From assembly GCA_016717305.1 (NCBI GenBank), contig JADKFY010000004.1, positions 186,001-250,000 of the forward strand: a stretch of DNA of 64,000 nt, in the 5' to 3' direction. This document shows positions 16,988-24,965 of the stretch, piece by piece. The DNA comes from Flavobacteriales bacterium (GTDB taxonomy: Bacteria > Bacteroidota > Bacteroidia > Flavobacteriales_F > PHOS-HE28). The notes below the pieces were generated by a model. The model did no database searches and was not told where the DNA came from. It saw only the letters and a program-made list of their open reading frames with translations. The position numbers and the translations under genes are program-made. Position 1 is the first letter of the stretch; the number at the start of each line of letters is the position of its first letter.

Positions 16988-18877
16988 TCACGGTGCAACC
17001 GCACCCCCAGCAGCCTCCAACGCCCGCATCCCTTGCAACGTCTGCGCATGCGCCGGGTTCAGCTCCAATGCCTTGGCCCATGCGTTACGCGCATTGTCCA
17101 AGTCACCGGACGTGTAGTGGACCCCGCCCAAATTGTACCACGCATCGGCGTTCAGAGGTGCATACTTCACGGCCTTTTCCAATTGCGTTCGGCCGCTTGC
17201 TAGGTCTCCAGCAAGACCGGCCCTTAGGCCACCTTGGTAGTAGCGATCGAAGAGGAAGGCATCCAGTTGTTCCAACTTGCCATCGTTGGGGTCCACGGCG
17301 CGGGCCTTGTCCCACCAACGTTCTGCGGTCTCTATGCTGTCCAGCCGGTAGTAGGCCAAGCCCATGTTGAGCAAGGTGGGCATGTAGGTGGGGTGGATCC
17401 GTTCGGCCACGGTGAGGTGTACGATCGCAGAATCCGCATAGGCGCGTTTGTCCTTAGTGGTGGCGGCGGAGTCGCTCAGGTGGATGTAGGCGATCCCAGC
17501 GTAGGTGCGGGCCCGGCCGCTGTTGGGTGCATTGCGCACATCGTGGATGAAGAGGTGGTCGCCACTCTGCCAGTCGCCATTGCGAAGGAAGATGGCGTAG
17601 CCGGAACTGGTAGTGATCAGGATCAAGAGCACGGACAAGGCGGGTATCAACATGGTATTGTCCTTCAGCCGGGCCATTACCCTGCGCAACACTATTACCA
17701 CCGCGATCAGGAAGGGCACCGAGGCTTGGTAGAGGAAACGTTCCGCCAGCGGCGCGCCCACGTTGAAGACCAGGTTGCAGACAAGGAACAGCGTGCCGAA
17801 CCAGAAGAGGATGCACCATGCAAGCGGATCCTTCCGCCGGAACCCGATCACGGCGTACACGAGCAAACCGACCTGCACGGCCAAGGAGATCCACACAAGC
17901 GGATCAGCCAACGCGTGCAGAGGCACTTGATTGAAGGAGTAGTCGTAGACCAAGGGATGCGGCCACACCATCAGCTTTAGGTAGATGAGCATGACAACCG
18001 CAATGCTGGCCAGTTTCTCCGTTACCGATGCGAAGAGGTACGGGTTGTCCATGACCTCCTGCACCGCATTGTTGCGAGCTCCGAGAAGCACCACACGCAA
18101 GACCAAGTACAGCACGACCACCGAGATCACGGGCAAGGATCTCCTGATCGCGGCCGGCAAGCGGAGAGGGGTGAAGAAGTAGTTCGTAAGGGGCAGGAGT
18201 GCGATGAAGATCAGTCCGTTCTCCTTCGAAAGCAAGGCTAGGACGAAGAAGAGCACCGAGATCACATCGGACCATTCACCCGGTAGGCGCTCCTTCTTTT
18301 CCTTTTTCCTTTTCGTGGGAGCGCTAAGCAACAGGTCGCGTTGTTCGCGCCACATGATGTTGGCCAAGGCATGGTACATGGTGAGCAGCAGGAAGAGAAG
18401 GGAGAGTAGTTCATCGCGCCCCTTGATGTTCGCCACCACTTCGGTGTGGATCGGATGAACGGTGAAGAGCATTGTTGTGCACCACGCGGCCCATACGTGC
18501 TGCGGGAAAATGAACCGCCGCAGGAAGCGGAACAGCACGACGCAGGTGAGCGCAAAAAGCAACACGTTCACACCGTGGTGTACAGCAGCGGAAACACCGA
18601 AAAGGGAGACCTCCACTGCAAGCGTCACCAAGGATAGCGGACGGTAGCGCCCGCCGCTCAGTTTGTCCGTTTCGCCCACGGCACCATGGAAACTGTCGTG
18701 GGTGAGGATGTCCGGTATGCCCGCGATCCCCTTCAGCACATAGGCGTTATCGTTCAGGACCAGCCCATCATCCAAAGCGAATTGGTTGCCAATGGTATTC
18801 GCATAGAGCAGGACAGCTAACAAACCAAACAACCACGGAGTGAGGAGCCACTGGGGAACGGTGCGGTCGATGGCCAT
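16988..18877 (-). CDS. Polytopic membrane protein of TMTC/GT-C type with C-terminal TPR repeats
   Basis: A 629-residue protein. The first 430 residues contain about ten membrane helices. Loop 1 carries ALDDGLVLNDN (the double-acid motif of GT-C glycosyltransferases), followed by GRYRPLSL and HPIHTEVV, as in TMTC/DUF1736-type proteins. A basic cytoplasmic loop (TKRKKEKKE) precedes helix 6. The last 190 residues hold TPR repeats (LNMGLAYYRLDSIETAERWW; WYNLGGVHYTSGDLDNARNAW). It probably transfers a sugar from a lipid carrier to protein at the inner membrane; donor and acceptor are unknown. No linked glycan genes. Confidence 0.82.
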   Translation of the reverse strand: MAIDRTVPQWLLTPWLFGLLAVLLYANTIGNQFALDDGLVLNDNAYVLKGIAGIPDILTHDSFHGAVGETDKLSGGRYRPLSLVTLAVEVSLFGVSAAVHHGVNVLLFALTCVVLFRFLRRFIFPQHVWAAWCTTMLFTVHPIHTEVVANIKGRDELLSLLFLLLTMYHALANIMWREQRDLLLSAPTKRKKEKKERLPGEWSDVISVLFFVLALLSKENGLIFIALLPLTNYFFTPLRLPAAIRRSLPVISVVVLYLVLRVVLLGARNNAVQEVMDNPYLFASVTEKLASIAVVMLIYLKLMVWPHPLVYDYSFNQVPLHALADPLVWISLAVQVGLLVYAVIGFRRKDPLAWCILFWFGTLFLVCNLVFNVGAPLAERFLYQASVPFLIAVVIVLRRVMARLKDNTMLIPALSVLLILITTSSGYAIFLRNGDWQSGDHLFIHDVRNAPNSGRARTYAGIAYIHLSDSAATTKDKRAYADSAIVHLTVAERIHPTYMPTLLNMGLAYYRLDSIETAERWWDKARAVDPNDGKLEQLDAFLFDRYYQGGLRAGLAGDLASGRTQLEKAVKYAPLNADAWYNLGGVHYTSGDLDNARNAWAKALELNPAHAQTLQGMRALEAAGGAVAP

Positions 18878-18960
18878 GGAGCGGTTGTTAATTGAATTGC
18901 GAAGGCCAAGGTCGTTGTTTTCGATGGGGATCCGCGTTGCGAATACCGTAGAAGGGAATT

Positions 18961-19171
18961 AACCGCAGATGAACGCAGGTAGACGCAGATGGTTGGTATT
19001 CGTTTCGTTAGGTGTAACTGGCGCTCACCTTGCGGCGAACATAGAACGGGAATTAAACCGGAGATGAACGCAGATGGACGCAGATGATTGGTTTTCGTGG
19101 ATGCAGATCAAGGTGAAGGCGTTTTGAACCAAGCGGGTTTATCGGCGTTTACCTGCGTTCATCTGCGGTTC
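18961..19171. repeat. GCAGATGAACGCAG repeats: two direct copies and one inverted copy
   Basis: Direct copies start at about 18961 (AACCGCAGATGAACGCAGGT) and 19055 (AACCGGAGATGAACGCAGAT), each preceded by GGGAATTAA and followed by GACGCAGATG-TTGGT. An inverted copy lies at about 19146-19171, with 21 bp perfectly complementary to the first copy. The block fills the gap between two minus-strand membrane-protein genes and could form a large stem-loop. Confidence 0.7.
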
Positions 19172-19212
19172 CTCTTTCTTCGCTTGCGTTCTTCTTCCAT
19201 CATCCGCATTCA

Positions 19213-20883
19213 TCATCCTTCATCATTTCTTTCAGCGTTATCAGCGTTACATCCCTTCCTTCTTCCAAAGACCAACACGGCCACCAAGATCTCCGCGAGC
19301 ACCAACGCCAGCGAATGCCGGTGCCCGTAACTCCCGATGGAAGGCGTTGCCAACCGTGTGCAGAGGAACCAGACCCACAGGGAAACGGTGAAGAGCGTCC
19401 ACCGGTCCCAATTCCGCTTCGCTATGCAATAGGCAATGGCCGCCACGAAGAGCGCATGGATCGGCCACCAGTGGAACCGATGCCGGACGGCGCTGCTTAA
19501 GAGATCATAGCGTCCGAACAACGCGAGTGTCTTGTTTTCAAAGTTCCGTGCGTTGAAGAGGGCATCCCAGGCCACGCCGTTCGGGGTATTGGGCAAGGGG
19601 AAAGGGTAGAGGTCGCCGGTTGCGAACCACTTGCGCAACAGGTAGAGTCCAACGCAAATGGCCCACGGGACAAGGATCTTTGCGAGGTCCTTTTGATCGA
19701 TCGGTTTCCGCCATGTGCTGAGGAACGCCAGCAAGGGACCGATGATGATGTAGTCAGCACGCAACAGGAAAAGCACACCTGCTCCGATGCCGAGCCACAG
19801 CGGAGCAGCCCCACGGATGGCTGCCACCAGAAGGATCGCCAACAAAGGCAGGGGCAAGGTGTCGCTCAACAGGACCCACGCGTAATTGAGATTGAGGTCC
19901 ACTTCCACAAAACCCAGCGCGAGCAAGCCGGCGGCAAGTGCGATCCACTTTCTCCCTGGCGCCACAATGGCGGTGCATGCCCAGACGATGGCGTAATGCA
20001 GACCATGCAACACGATGTATACCGGGATCAAAGCAGGGCCAAGGATCGCCTGCACGGCAGCCACGAAATACACGAAGCCGAGGCCCCACATCTCCAGTCC
20101 ACCGGATAGGGGCACGAGTGCAAGGTTCCCGCGGAGGATGTCTCGCGCTGCGGTGCCATAGCGCAACCAATCATCCCACCGGCTCTGGAATTGGTTCGAC
20201 AGCCAAGCTGATGGCGGTTCCTTACATGCAGCAACGATGATCCCTACGGCGATGAACAGGACAAGCCCTTTGCGGGTGCGTAGATCGTCAAGAGTGAAGG
20301 TTCCGCCGCCGAAGAGTTGGACGATTGTGAGGCCTAAGACCGAACCCGTGATCACCAACAGGATCAGCAGCGGGATCAACGTGGATCGCGGTTTAGGGGA
20401 GGTTGCTTCCGAGACTCCGCGATCGGTGATCAGATCCTTCAACGGGATAAGCGCGGTCGGTTCGTCCTTGCCAATGCGTGTAACGCGGACGTTGATCGTG
20501 TCCGTGTTGCGCAGCTCCCACACCTCATTCACGATATAGAGTTGGATGGCTTCCGGCGCAATGGGCCATTCCGTGTAGCGCGTTCCGGTGGCCAGGTCCT
20601 CGGTGCGGTAGCCGGTATCCACCACGCAGGAAAGGGTCTTATCCGCTTGCGCGCTGACCCAACCGTAGAGTGCGAGTGAAGAGACCAAGAGGAAACTATG
20701 CGCAACCAGCCGTGATCGGCGAACGGGTGCAGTATTGCCCAGCGAGAGAGTGATGCCCAAGACCCCAAGCAGGAGCACCCAACCACCAGGATCATGGTTC
20801 AACAGAAAGACCGAGCGTGAAGCCAGCGCCGTGGTGCCTATGACCAACAACGGAATGACCCAACGGATCTGCGGCCTGTTCAT
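19213..20883 (-). CDS. Polytopic membrane protein, unknown (possible glycosyltransferase-like)
   Basis: A 556-residue protein with two N-terminal helices, a soluble segment (residues about 80-170), then about ten more helices. The arrangement resembles GT-C-like bacterial membrane proteins, but I do not see a convincing DxD or ExD motif in the first loop after helix 3 (the nearest is QSRWDDWLRYG), so the call stays general. Its stop is followed by noncoding repeats; its ATG overlaps the stop of the GDPD gene by 4 bp upstream, so it is the last gene of a three-gene minus-strand unit (22396 to 19213). Confidence 0.72.
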   Translation of the reverse strand: MNRPQIRWVIPLLVIGTTALASRSVFLLNHDPGGWVLLLGVLGITLSLGNTAPVRRSRLVAHSFLLVSSLALYGWVSAQADKTLSCVVDTGYRTEDLATGTRYTEWPIAPEAIQLYIVNEVWELRNTDTINVRVTRIGKDEPTALIPLKDLITDRGVSEATSPKPRSTLIPLLILLVITGSVLGLTIVQLFGGGTFTLDDLRTRKGLVLFIAVGIIVAACKEPPSAWLSNQFQSRWDDWLRYGTAARDILRGNLALVPLSGGLEMWGLGFVYFVAAVQAILGPALIPVYIVLHGLHYAIVWACTAIVAPGRKWIALAAGLLALGFVEVDLNLNYAWVLLSDTLPLPLLAILLVAAIRGAAPLWLGIGAGVLFLLRADYIIIGPLLAFLSTWRKPIDQKDLAKILVPWAICVGLYLLRKWFATGDLYPFPLPNTPNGVAWDALFNARNFENKTLALFGRYDLLSSAVRHRFHWWPIHALFVAAIAYCIAKRNWDRWTLFTVSLWVWFLCTRLATPSIGSYGHRHSLALVLAEILVAVLVFGRRKGCNADNAERNDEG

Positions 20884-21644
20884 TTATGCACGGCCAGATC
20901 GCTCTGGATGCGGTCCGGCTTTTTCGCCACTGCTCTTCGCAGCCCCCAGTTCCCGTCAACTCCGAAGAGGGTCACCGAAAGTCCTTCGGCATGCGCCTGT
21001 TCCATTTGGGCCGCAGTGATATTCCCGTTGGTCATGGTAATGCCGGTGCAGCCCAAATCCTTTGCTTCCAGAATGCCATTTTCGGGATCGGTCGCATAGT
21101 AGAAAAGTGATGCATCCGGGGCTTTGCGGCGCATCAATTTCAAGAAGTCGGTTGTTTGGCATTCGATCAACAGTGGGGCATTCAACCCTTGGTCCAACGC
21201 AATGATCGCATCGCTGAAGGCTTCCATGTAGGGCCACCAATCACCTGCTGCAAAGAGCTTGACATCGAGTGTGAATTCGGCTGAAGGGTATTGGGCTTGT
21301 GCTTCGAACAAGAGGCTGTCCACCCGCACCAGTTGCCGGCTGAATTGGGAGCATTGGCGCAATTCGGTCCAGGTCCTGCTGTTCACCAAACCGCTGCATG
21401 GCGCCACACCGCTCAATTCGTCATCATGGTAGGCCACGAGAATGCCGTCGGCGGTCAATTGCAGGTCCATTTCGATGCCATCGAAGCCTTGTTGCAAACC
21501 GCCGAGCAGTGCTTCACGGCTGTTCATAGGAAGATCGGAACCTGCACCCGATCCTCCGTGGCCGATCATACGAACCCCGGTCGTGTCCGGCGCGGTACAA
21601 GCCATCAGGCAGCAAAGGGGGAACAAGATTCTTAGAAGCCGCAA
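20880..21644 (-). CDS. Glycerophosphodiester phosphodiesterase family lipoprotein
   Basis: Expected to hydrolyse glycerophosphodiesters to glycerol-3-phosphate and an alcohol at the envelope. The GDPD core is visible: IGHGGSG with the first catalytic His, PMNSREAL, GFDGIEMDLQLTADG (metal-binding Glu/Asp) and AYHDDEL (second His region). The frame stays open to ATG 21734, which overlaps the upstream stop (ATGA), but that start would put the lipobox cysteine (LMAC) at residue 46. TTG 21644 gives a normal 15-residue lipoprotein signal, so I prefer it. Coupled to 19213-20883 by a 4-bp overlap. Confidence 0.85.
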   Translation of the reverse strand: MRLLRILFPLCCLMACTAPDTTGVRMIGHGGSGAGSDLPMNSREALLGGLQQGFDGIEMDLQLTADGILVAYHDDELSGVAPCSGLVNSRTWTELRQCSQFSRQLVRVDSLLFEAQAQYPSAEFTLDVKLFAAGDWWPYMEAFSDAIIALDQGLNAPLLIECQTTDFLKLMRRKAPDASLFYYATDPENGILEAKDLGCTGITMTNGNITAAQMEQAHAEGLSVTLFGVDGNWGLRRAVAKKPDRIQSDLAVHK

Positions 21645-21730
21645 AACGCGATGGTCAAAAGGAGTGAGCCAAGGTAGTGGGCCGAAGACTTCCTGCGCAG
21701 TTCGACAAGGCTGGAAAGAGGTGCGCTCTC

Positions 21731-22396
21731 TCAAAACTCACCCACCTGCACCAGCAGCGGGCAATCGAACAACGTACCGGGAGCGAACATCAACTCATCC
21801 AAGGGCGGCTCCTTGCCATAGCGCATCTCCAAAACCTGCTTCACCGTTTCACTTTCCAGCGCGTACTCCCGCATCGGTATGGGTTCGCACAGAGCAATAC
21901 CCAACCCTTCCTTGTATACTTTCCAGATCAGCTCGGAGCAATAGATCATTTCATCGCTCCAGCGGAAATCCCAGTCGTATGGGAGACCCATGTAATTCTT
22001 CAAAGAGGTGCGCAGCTTTTCGATCCTATCCGCATCCAGCTGGGTCTCGGCTTCTTTCCAGCGCATCGCGGTGTAATGCCCGTCCATGCCATGGGTGGCC
22101 CACACATCCAGCGGGGTGGCCTTCACTGGTCCGACAGCTTCGTAAACGAACCATTTGCCTTTGTCCTTCAACAGAATGCCCACATGCGTCCATTTACTGC
22201 CCGTGGCTAGCGCGATGGCTTGGCTCTGTCCGCCTTGGTTCACTTGAAAGAGGATGTCCCCTTCGTGCAAGGTCTCCGTGGAAGGAACCGGGGCGCTCTT
22301 CTTCGGGTTCTGTGGTCCGGAAGCGTTCAACTTGGGAACGACGAGCAGAAGAAGCGCAAGAAGGACCAGTTGTCGGAAGGCGGAAATGGAAGACAT
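21731..22396 (-). CDS. YiiX/YebB-like permuted NlpC/P60 (papain-like) hydrolase
   Basis: A 221-residue exported protein (signal peptide MSSISAFRQLVLLALLLLVV). Family motifs are HEGDILFQ, the catalytic His in KWTHVGILL, and the catalytic Cys in EMIYCSELIWKVY, in the permuted order (His before Cys) typical of the YiiX/LRAT-like branch. Substrates of this branch are poorly known (amide or thioester hydrolysis; lipid or peptide). First gene of the unit with the GDPD and membrane-protein genes; lies 13 bp downstream of the M23 peptidase gene. Confidence 0.85.
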   Translation of the reverse strand: MSSISAFRQLVLLALLLLVVPKLNASGPQNPKKSAPVPSTETLHEGDILFQVNQGGQSQAIALATGSKWTHVGILLKDKGKWFVYEAVGPVKATPLDVWATHGMDGHYTAMRWKEAETQLDADRIEKLRTSLKNYMGLPYDWDFRWSDEMIYCSELIWKVYKEGLGIALCEPIPMREYALESETVKQVLEMRYGKEPPLDELMFAPGTLFDCPLLVQVGEF

Positions 22397-22409
22397 GGGC
22401 AGGTAGATG

Positions 22410-24152
22410 TCAACGGGTGAATTTCAGTTCATAACGCGCTTTATTGCCCCGTTCGTCAGTCAACTCCAAACTGAAGGCGCGTGTACCAGTGCCATCGCTC
22501 TGTTCATCGAACGTATGGACAAGGGCGTTCCGTTTTGGGTCGTACTCCAGTAGGATCCATTTTCCGTCAAGTAGGCCAGTCCACTTATCGATACCGGAAA
22601 GGTTGTCCGTGATCTTCAGGGTGAAACTACTCCGTCCCTTCATATCGTTGCGCAGGTCCACATTGGAGATCACTGGTGGCACCGTGTCCACCATGACCGT
22701 GTAGGAACCAAAGCTGCGGACCTTGGCGGTAATGGCGCCGTCCGCATAGGTGCCACCGCAGGGCTCGGTCTTACCGTCCATGCTCACGATCAATGCTTTG
22801 CTTCGCAAACGTTCCGGCAGGTCCGGGGCATCGATCCGCACCTCGCAGTTGGATTGAATGGGGGTGAGCACATTGTTCAACACATGCAACGGGGCGAAGG
22901 CCTTGGCCGGTGGTGGCTTACGCAAGTAGGTCACGTAAGTGTCGTCGTAGAGGGATAGCGCGGGTAGCGTCATGCGCACCCCATCCTCGGCGAGCACGTT
23001 CTCGGTATCGTAGCGGAACAAGGATCCTTCCTCAGTGCGTCCGGTCCAGGTTGCGGATCCTTCGGCCGTGGCCCCTTTCAGCATGAAGGCCAGTTCGGAC
23101 ACGTTCCCGTTGGCATCCGTGACCTTGAAGCGGACATGCTTGGTGCTGCCGGGTGGCAATTCGATGTGCCCTTGGGCCGGTTCCTTCCCGTAGATCCGCA
23201 GCTTATTGTTCGGCAATTCGTAGCACCGGTGGTACTCCATCTTGCTGCCCTTGTACAGTGCGAAGTCCACATGCGCATTGCAATAGCGGTTGGTATTGAA
23301 ATCGATGGCGTCGAAGGAAGCGGAGAAGGCCGGAATGTTGTCCACGAACAACTCGATCTTCCGAACACCGAACTTGGCCGCCATGCCATCATACCGATCG
23401 ATCGTGTGCAGTGCCAGGGCCACAGTTCCATAGGCGGTTGGTTGTTCACCGGCCTTCAATCCGTACTTGCCCGCACTGCCTTGTGTCGCGAAACCCAAGG
23501 CTTTGGGCGGGTAGGGTCCAATGCGCGAGGTATCGGTTACGGCATAGAGTCGAACGCCGATGATCTCCGGCGGTATTTTGTCCGGGACATTGATCCCTAG
23601 GGCTTCCGGGTCCAATGCCAGTTGACTGCTCGTCTTACGCAGTTCGAAGTGGAGATGCGGACCACCGCTGCCACCAGTATTTCCACTGAGCGCGAACACC
23701 TCGCCTTGGGCAACGGGGATGGTCCCTTTCTCAGGTGTAATGTCCACGCTGAAGTCCTTCTGCTTATACTGCGCTGCCAAGCAAGCCTCCAACGCGGTCC
23801 CTTTAAGTTGCTGGAGGTGTCCGTAGACTGAGGTGTATCCGTTCGGATGGTCAATATAAACAGCTTTCCCGTAGCCCCATGGACTGATCTTGATCCGCGA
23901 GATCCAGCCATCGGCCACAGCCCGAACCGGAACACCTTCTTGTCCTTGGGTGCGCATATCCAAGCCGGAGTGGAAATGGTTGGAACGCGGCTCCATGAAG
24001 TTGCCCGAAAGGTCCAAGGGGATGGCCATCGGATTGATGTATTCAGGCTTTTTGGGAGCTTCCTGACCACTTGAATTGAATGGTATCAAGATGCTGAAAA
24101 ATAGCACTTTGTATAGATCGATACGGGGCGTCTTCGGAAATACGTTGGTCAT
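22410..24152 (-). CDS. M23 family metallopeptidase, exported
   Basis: A 580-residue protein with an N-terminal export signal (LYKVLFFSILIPF). The LytM/M23 zinc site lies in the first 200 residues: the H-x(n)-D motif in HFHSGLDMR and the HLHFE motif near residue 174, with GYGKAVYIDHPNGY between. The 380-residue C-terminal extension is beta-rich and ends in an Ig-like RDNMKGRSSFTLKITDNLSG module. It probably cleaves peptidoglycan cross-links or serves as a divisome or envelope factor. Its start is divergent from the zapA cluster. Confidence 0.88.
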   Translation of the reverse strand: MTNVFPKTPRIDLYKVLFFSILIPFNSSGQEAPKKPEYINPMAIPLDLSGNFMEPRSNHFHSGLDMRTQGQEGVPVRAVADGWISRIKISPWGYGKAVYIDHPNGYTSVYGHLQQLKGTALEACLAAQYKQKDFSVDITPEKGTIPVAQGEVFALSGNTGGSGGPHLHFELRKTSSQLALDPEALGINVPDKIPPEIIGVRLYAVTDTSRIGPYPPKALGFATQGSAGKYGLKAGEQPTAYGTVALALHTIDRYDGMAAKFGVRKIELFVDNIPAFSASFDAIDFNTNRYCNAHVDFALYKGSKMEYHRCYELPNNKLRIYGKEPAQGHIELPPGSTKHVRFKVTDANGNVSELAFMLKGATAEGSATWTGRTEEGSLFRYDTENVLAEDGVRMTLPALSLYDDTYVTYLRKPPPAKAFAPLHVLNNVLTPIQSNCEVRIDAPDLPERLRSKALIVSMDGKTEPCGGTYADGAITAKVRSFGSYTVMVDTVPPVISNVDLRNDMKGRSSFTLKITDNLSGIDKWTGLLDGKWILLEYDPKRNALVHTFDEQSDGTGTRAFSLELTDERGNKARYELKFTR

Positions 24153-24271
24153 GGGTGGGAGTGGAGCGGGCGCAAGCTACGTGGGTGGATCGAAGGGCAG
24201 GTTACCAAGGCCTTAAGCAGATCAACAGCAAGGGGTTCATACAAAGAGCGTGCGGGAACGGCGTAGCCGGT

Positions 24272-24279
24272 TATCTTTG
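24272..24279 (+). promoter_or_regulatory. Bacteroidota -7 promoter element (TATCTTTG)
   Basis: Exact TAnnTTTG match 35 bp before the ATG at 24315. It is the only good promoter candidate upstream of the coiled-coil/zapA/rny cluster and would drive all three genes. A -33 box is not obvious. Confidence 0.5.
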
Positions 24280-24314
24280 GCCACGGACCATGTACGGGAT
24301 ACCCGATCCGGCCC

Positions 24315-24602
24315 ATGAACACGTTGACAGACCGATTGCTTAAAGTGCAGGATCAAGTAACCCGATTGGTACGGGAGCACAAAGCCTTGCATAAGCGATC
24401 GAGCGAGTTGGAAATAACGGCCAGGGACAACCACCGCACGGCGGAGGTGTTGAAGGCGCGTGTCACGGAGCTGGAAAAGGAGAACGAGGTCCTTCGGAAA
24501 GGGCGCTCCACGGATGGTGGAACGAACGCACCGGGAACAAAGGAACGGATCGATGAACTGGTACACGAAATTGACCATTGCCTAGCCCTATTGAAGAGCT
24601 AG
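24315..24602 (+). CDS. Small coiled-coil protein upstream of zapA (ZapB-like by context)
   Basis: A 95-residue charged protein that is almost entirely predicted coiled coil, with heptad-like Leu/Ile/Val spacing (LLKVQDQVTRLVREH ... LKARVTELEKENEVL). It ends 14 bp before zapA. Sequence is too generic to prove homology to ZapB; the division role is inferred from gene order. Confidence 0.72.
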   Translation: MNTLTDRLLKVQDQVTRLVREHKALHKRSSELEITARDNHRTAEVLKARVTELEKENEVLRKGRSTDGGTNAPGTKERIDELVHEIDHCLALLKS

Positions 24603-24616
24603 AGGTCACTTGCACC

Positions 24617-24898
24617 ATGGAAGAGCGATCCATAAGAGTTGAACTGGCCGGCCGGGCATACCCCCTCACCATTCAAGGGAATGAAGAGGAGAACGTGCGA
24701 CGTGCCGTGGAAGAGATCAATGAGAGCATCACCCGTTTGAAGGCCAACTACCCGTTGACCGACAAACAGGATCTTTTGGCGATGGCCGCTTTGGAGGTAA
24801 CCGTGCGTGCACTGAACAGCACCACGACCCGCCAAGAGGCAGAGACCGATGTCGCCTTGGGCGCCATTGAACGTCTGCTCGCTGATCTTGAAGTTTGA
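24617..24898 (+). CDS. zapA: Cell division protein ZapA
   Basis: A 93-residue ZapA-family protein that bundles FtsZ protofilaments at midcell. Visible are the N-terminal beta segment SIRVELAGRAYPLTIQG, the EENVRRAVEEINESI helix, and a long C-terminal helix (KQDLLAMAALEVTVRAL). The frame continues 13 codons upstream, but ATG 24617 aligns with the family start. It lies between the coiled-coil gene and rny, an order common in Bacteroidota. Confidence 0.85.
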   Translation: MEERSIRVELAGRAYPLTIQGNEEENVRRAVEEINESITRLKANYPLTDKQDLLAMAALEVTVRALNSTTTRQEAETDVALGAIERLLADLEV

Positions 24899-24965
24899 CC
24901 TCCCTTGTACCGGGGTATGTGCCCACCGAAGGATAGCATGGTCCACTTAAAACAAAAGTGGATAC
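24899..24965 (+). promoter_or_regulatory. zapA-rny spacer with a hairpin next to the rny start; candidate structured leader or 6S-like RNA
   Basis: The 67-bp spacer is unusually GC-rich at its start (GTACCGGGGTATGTGCCC) and ends in a perfect 7-bp stem: TCCACTT (24942-24948) pairs with AAGTGGA (24956-24962) around a 7-nt A-rich loop, stopping 3 bp before the rny ATG. Bacteria often carry the 6S RNA gene next to zapA, so a short 6S-like RNA overlapping this spacer is possible, but only a covariance search could decide. A translational control hairpin for rny is the simpler reading. Confidence 0.35.
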
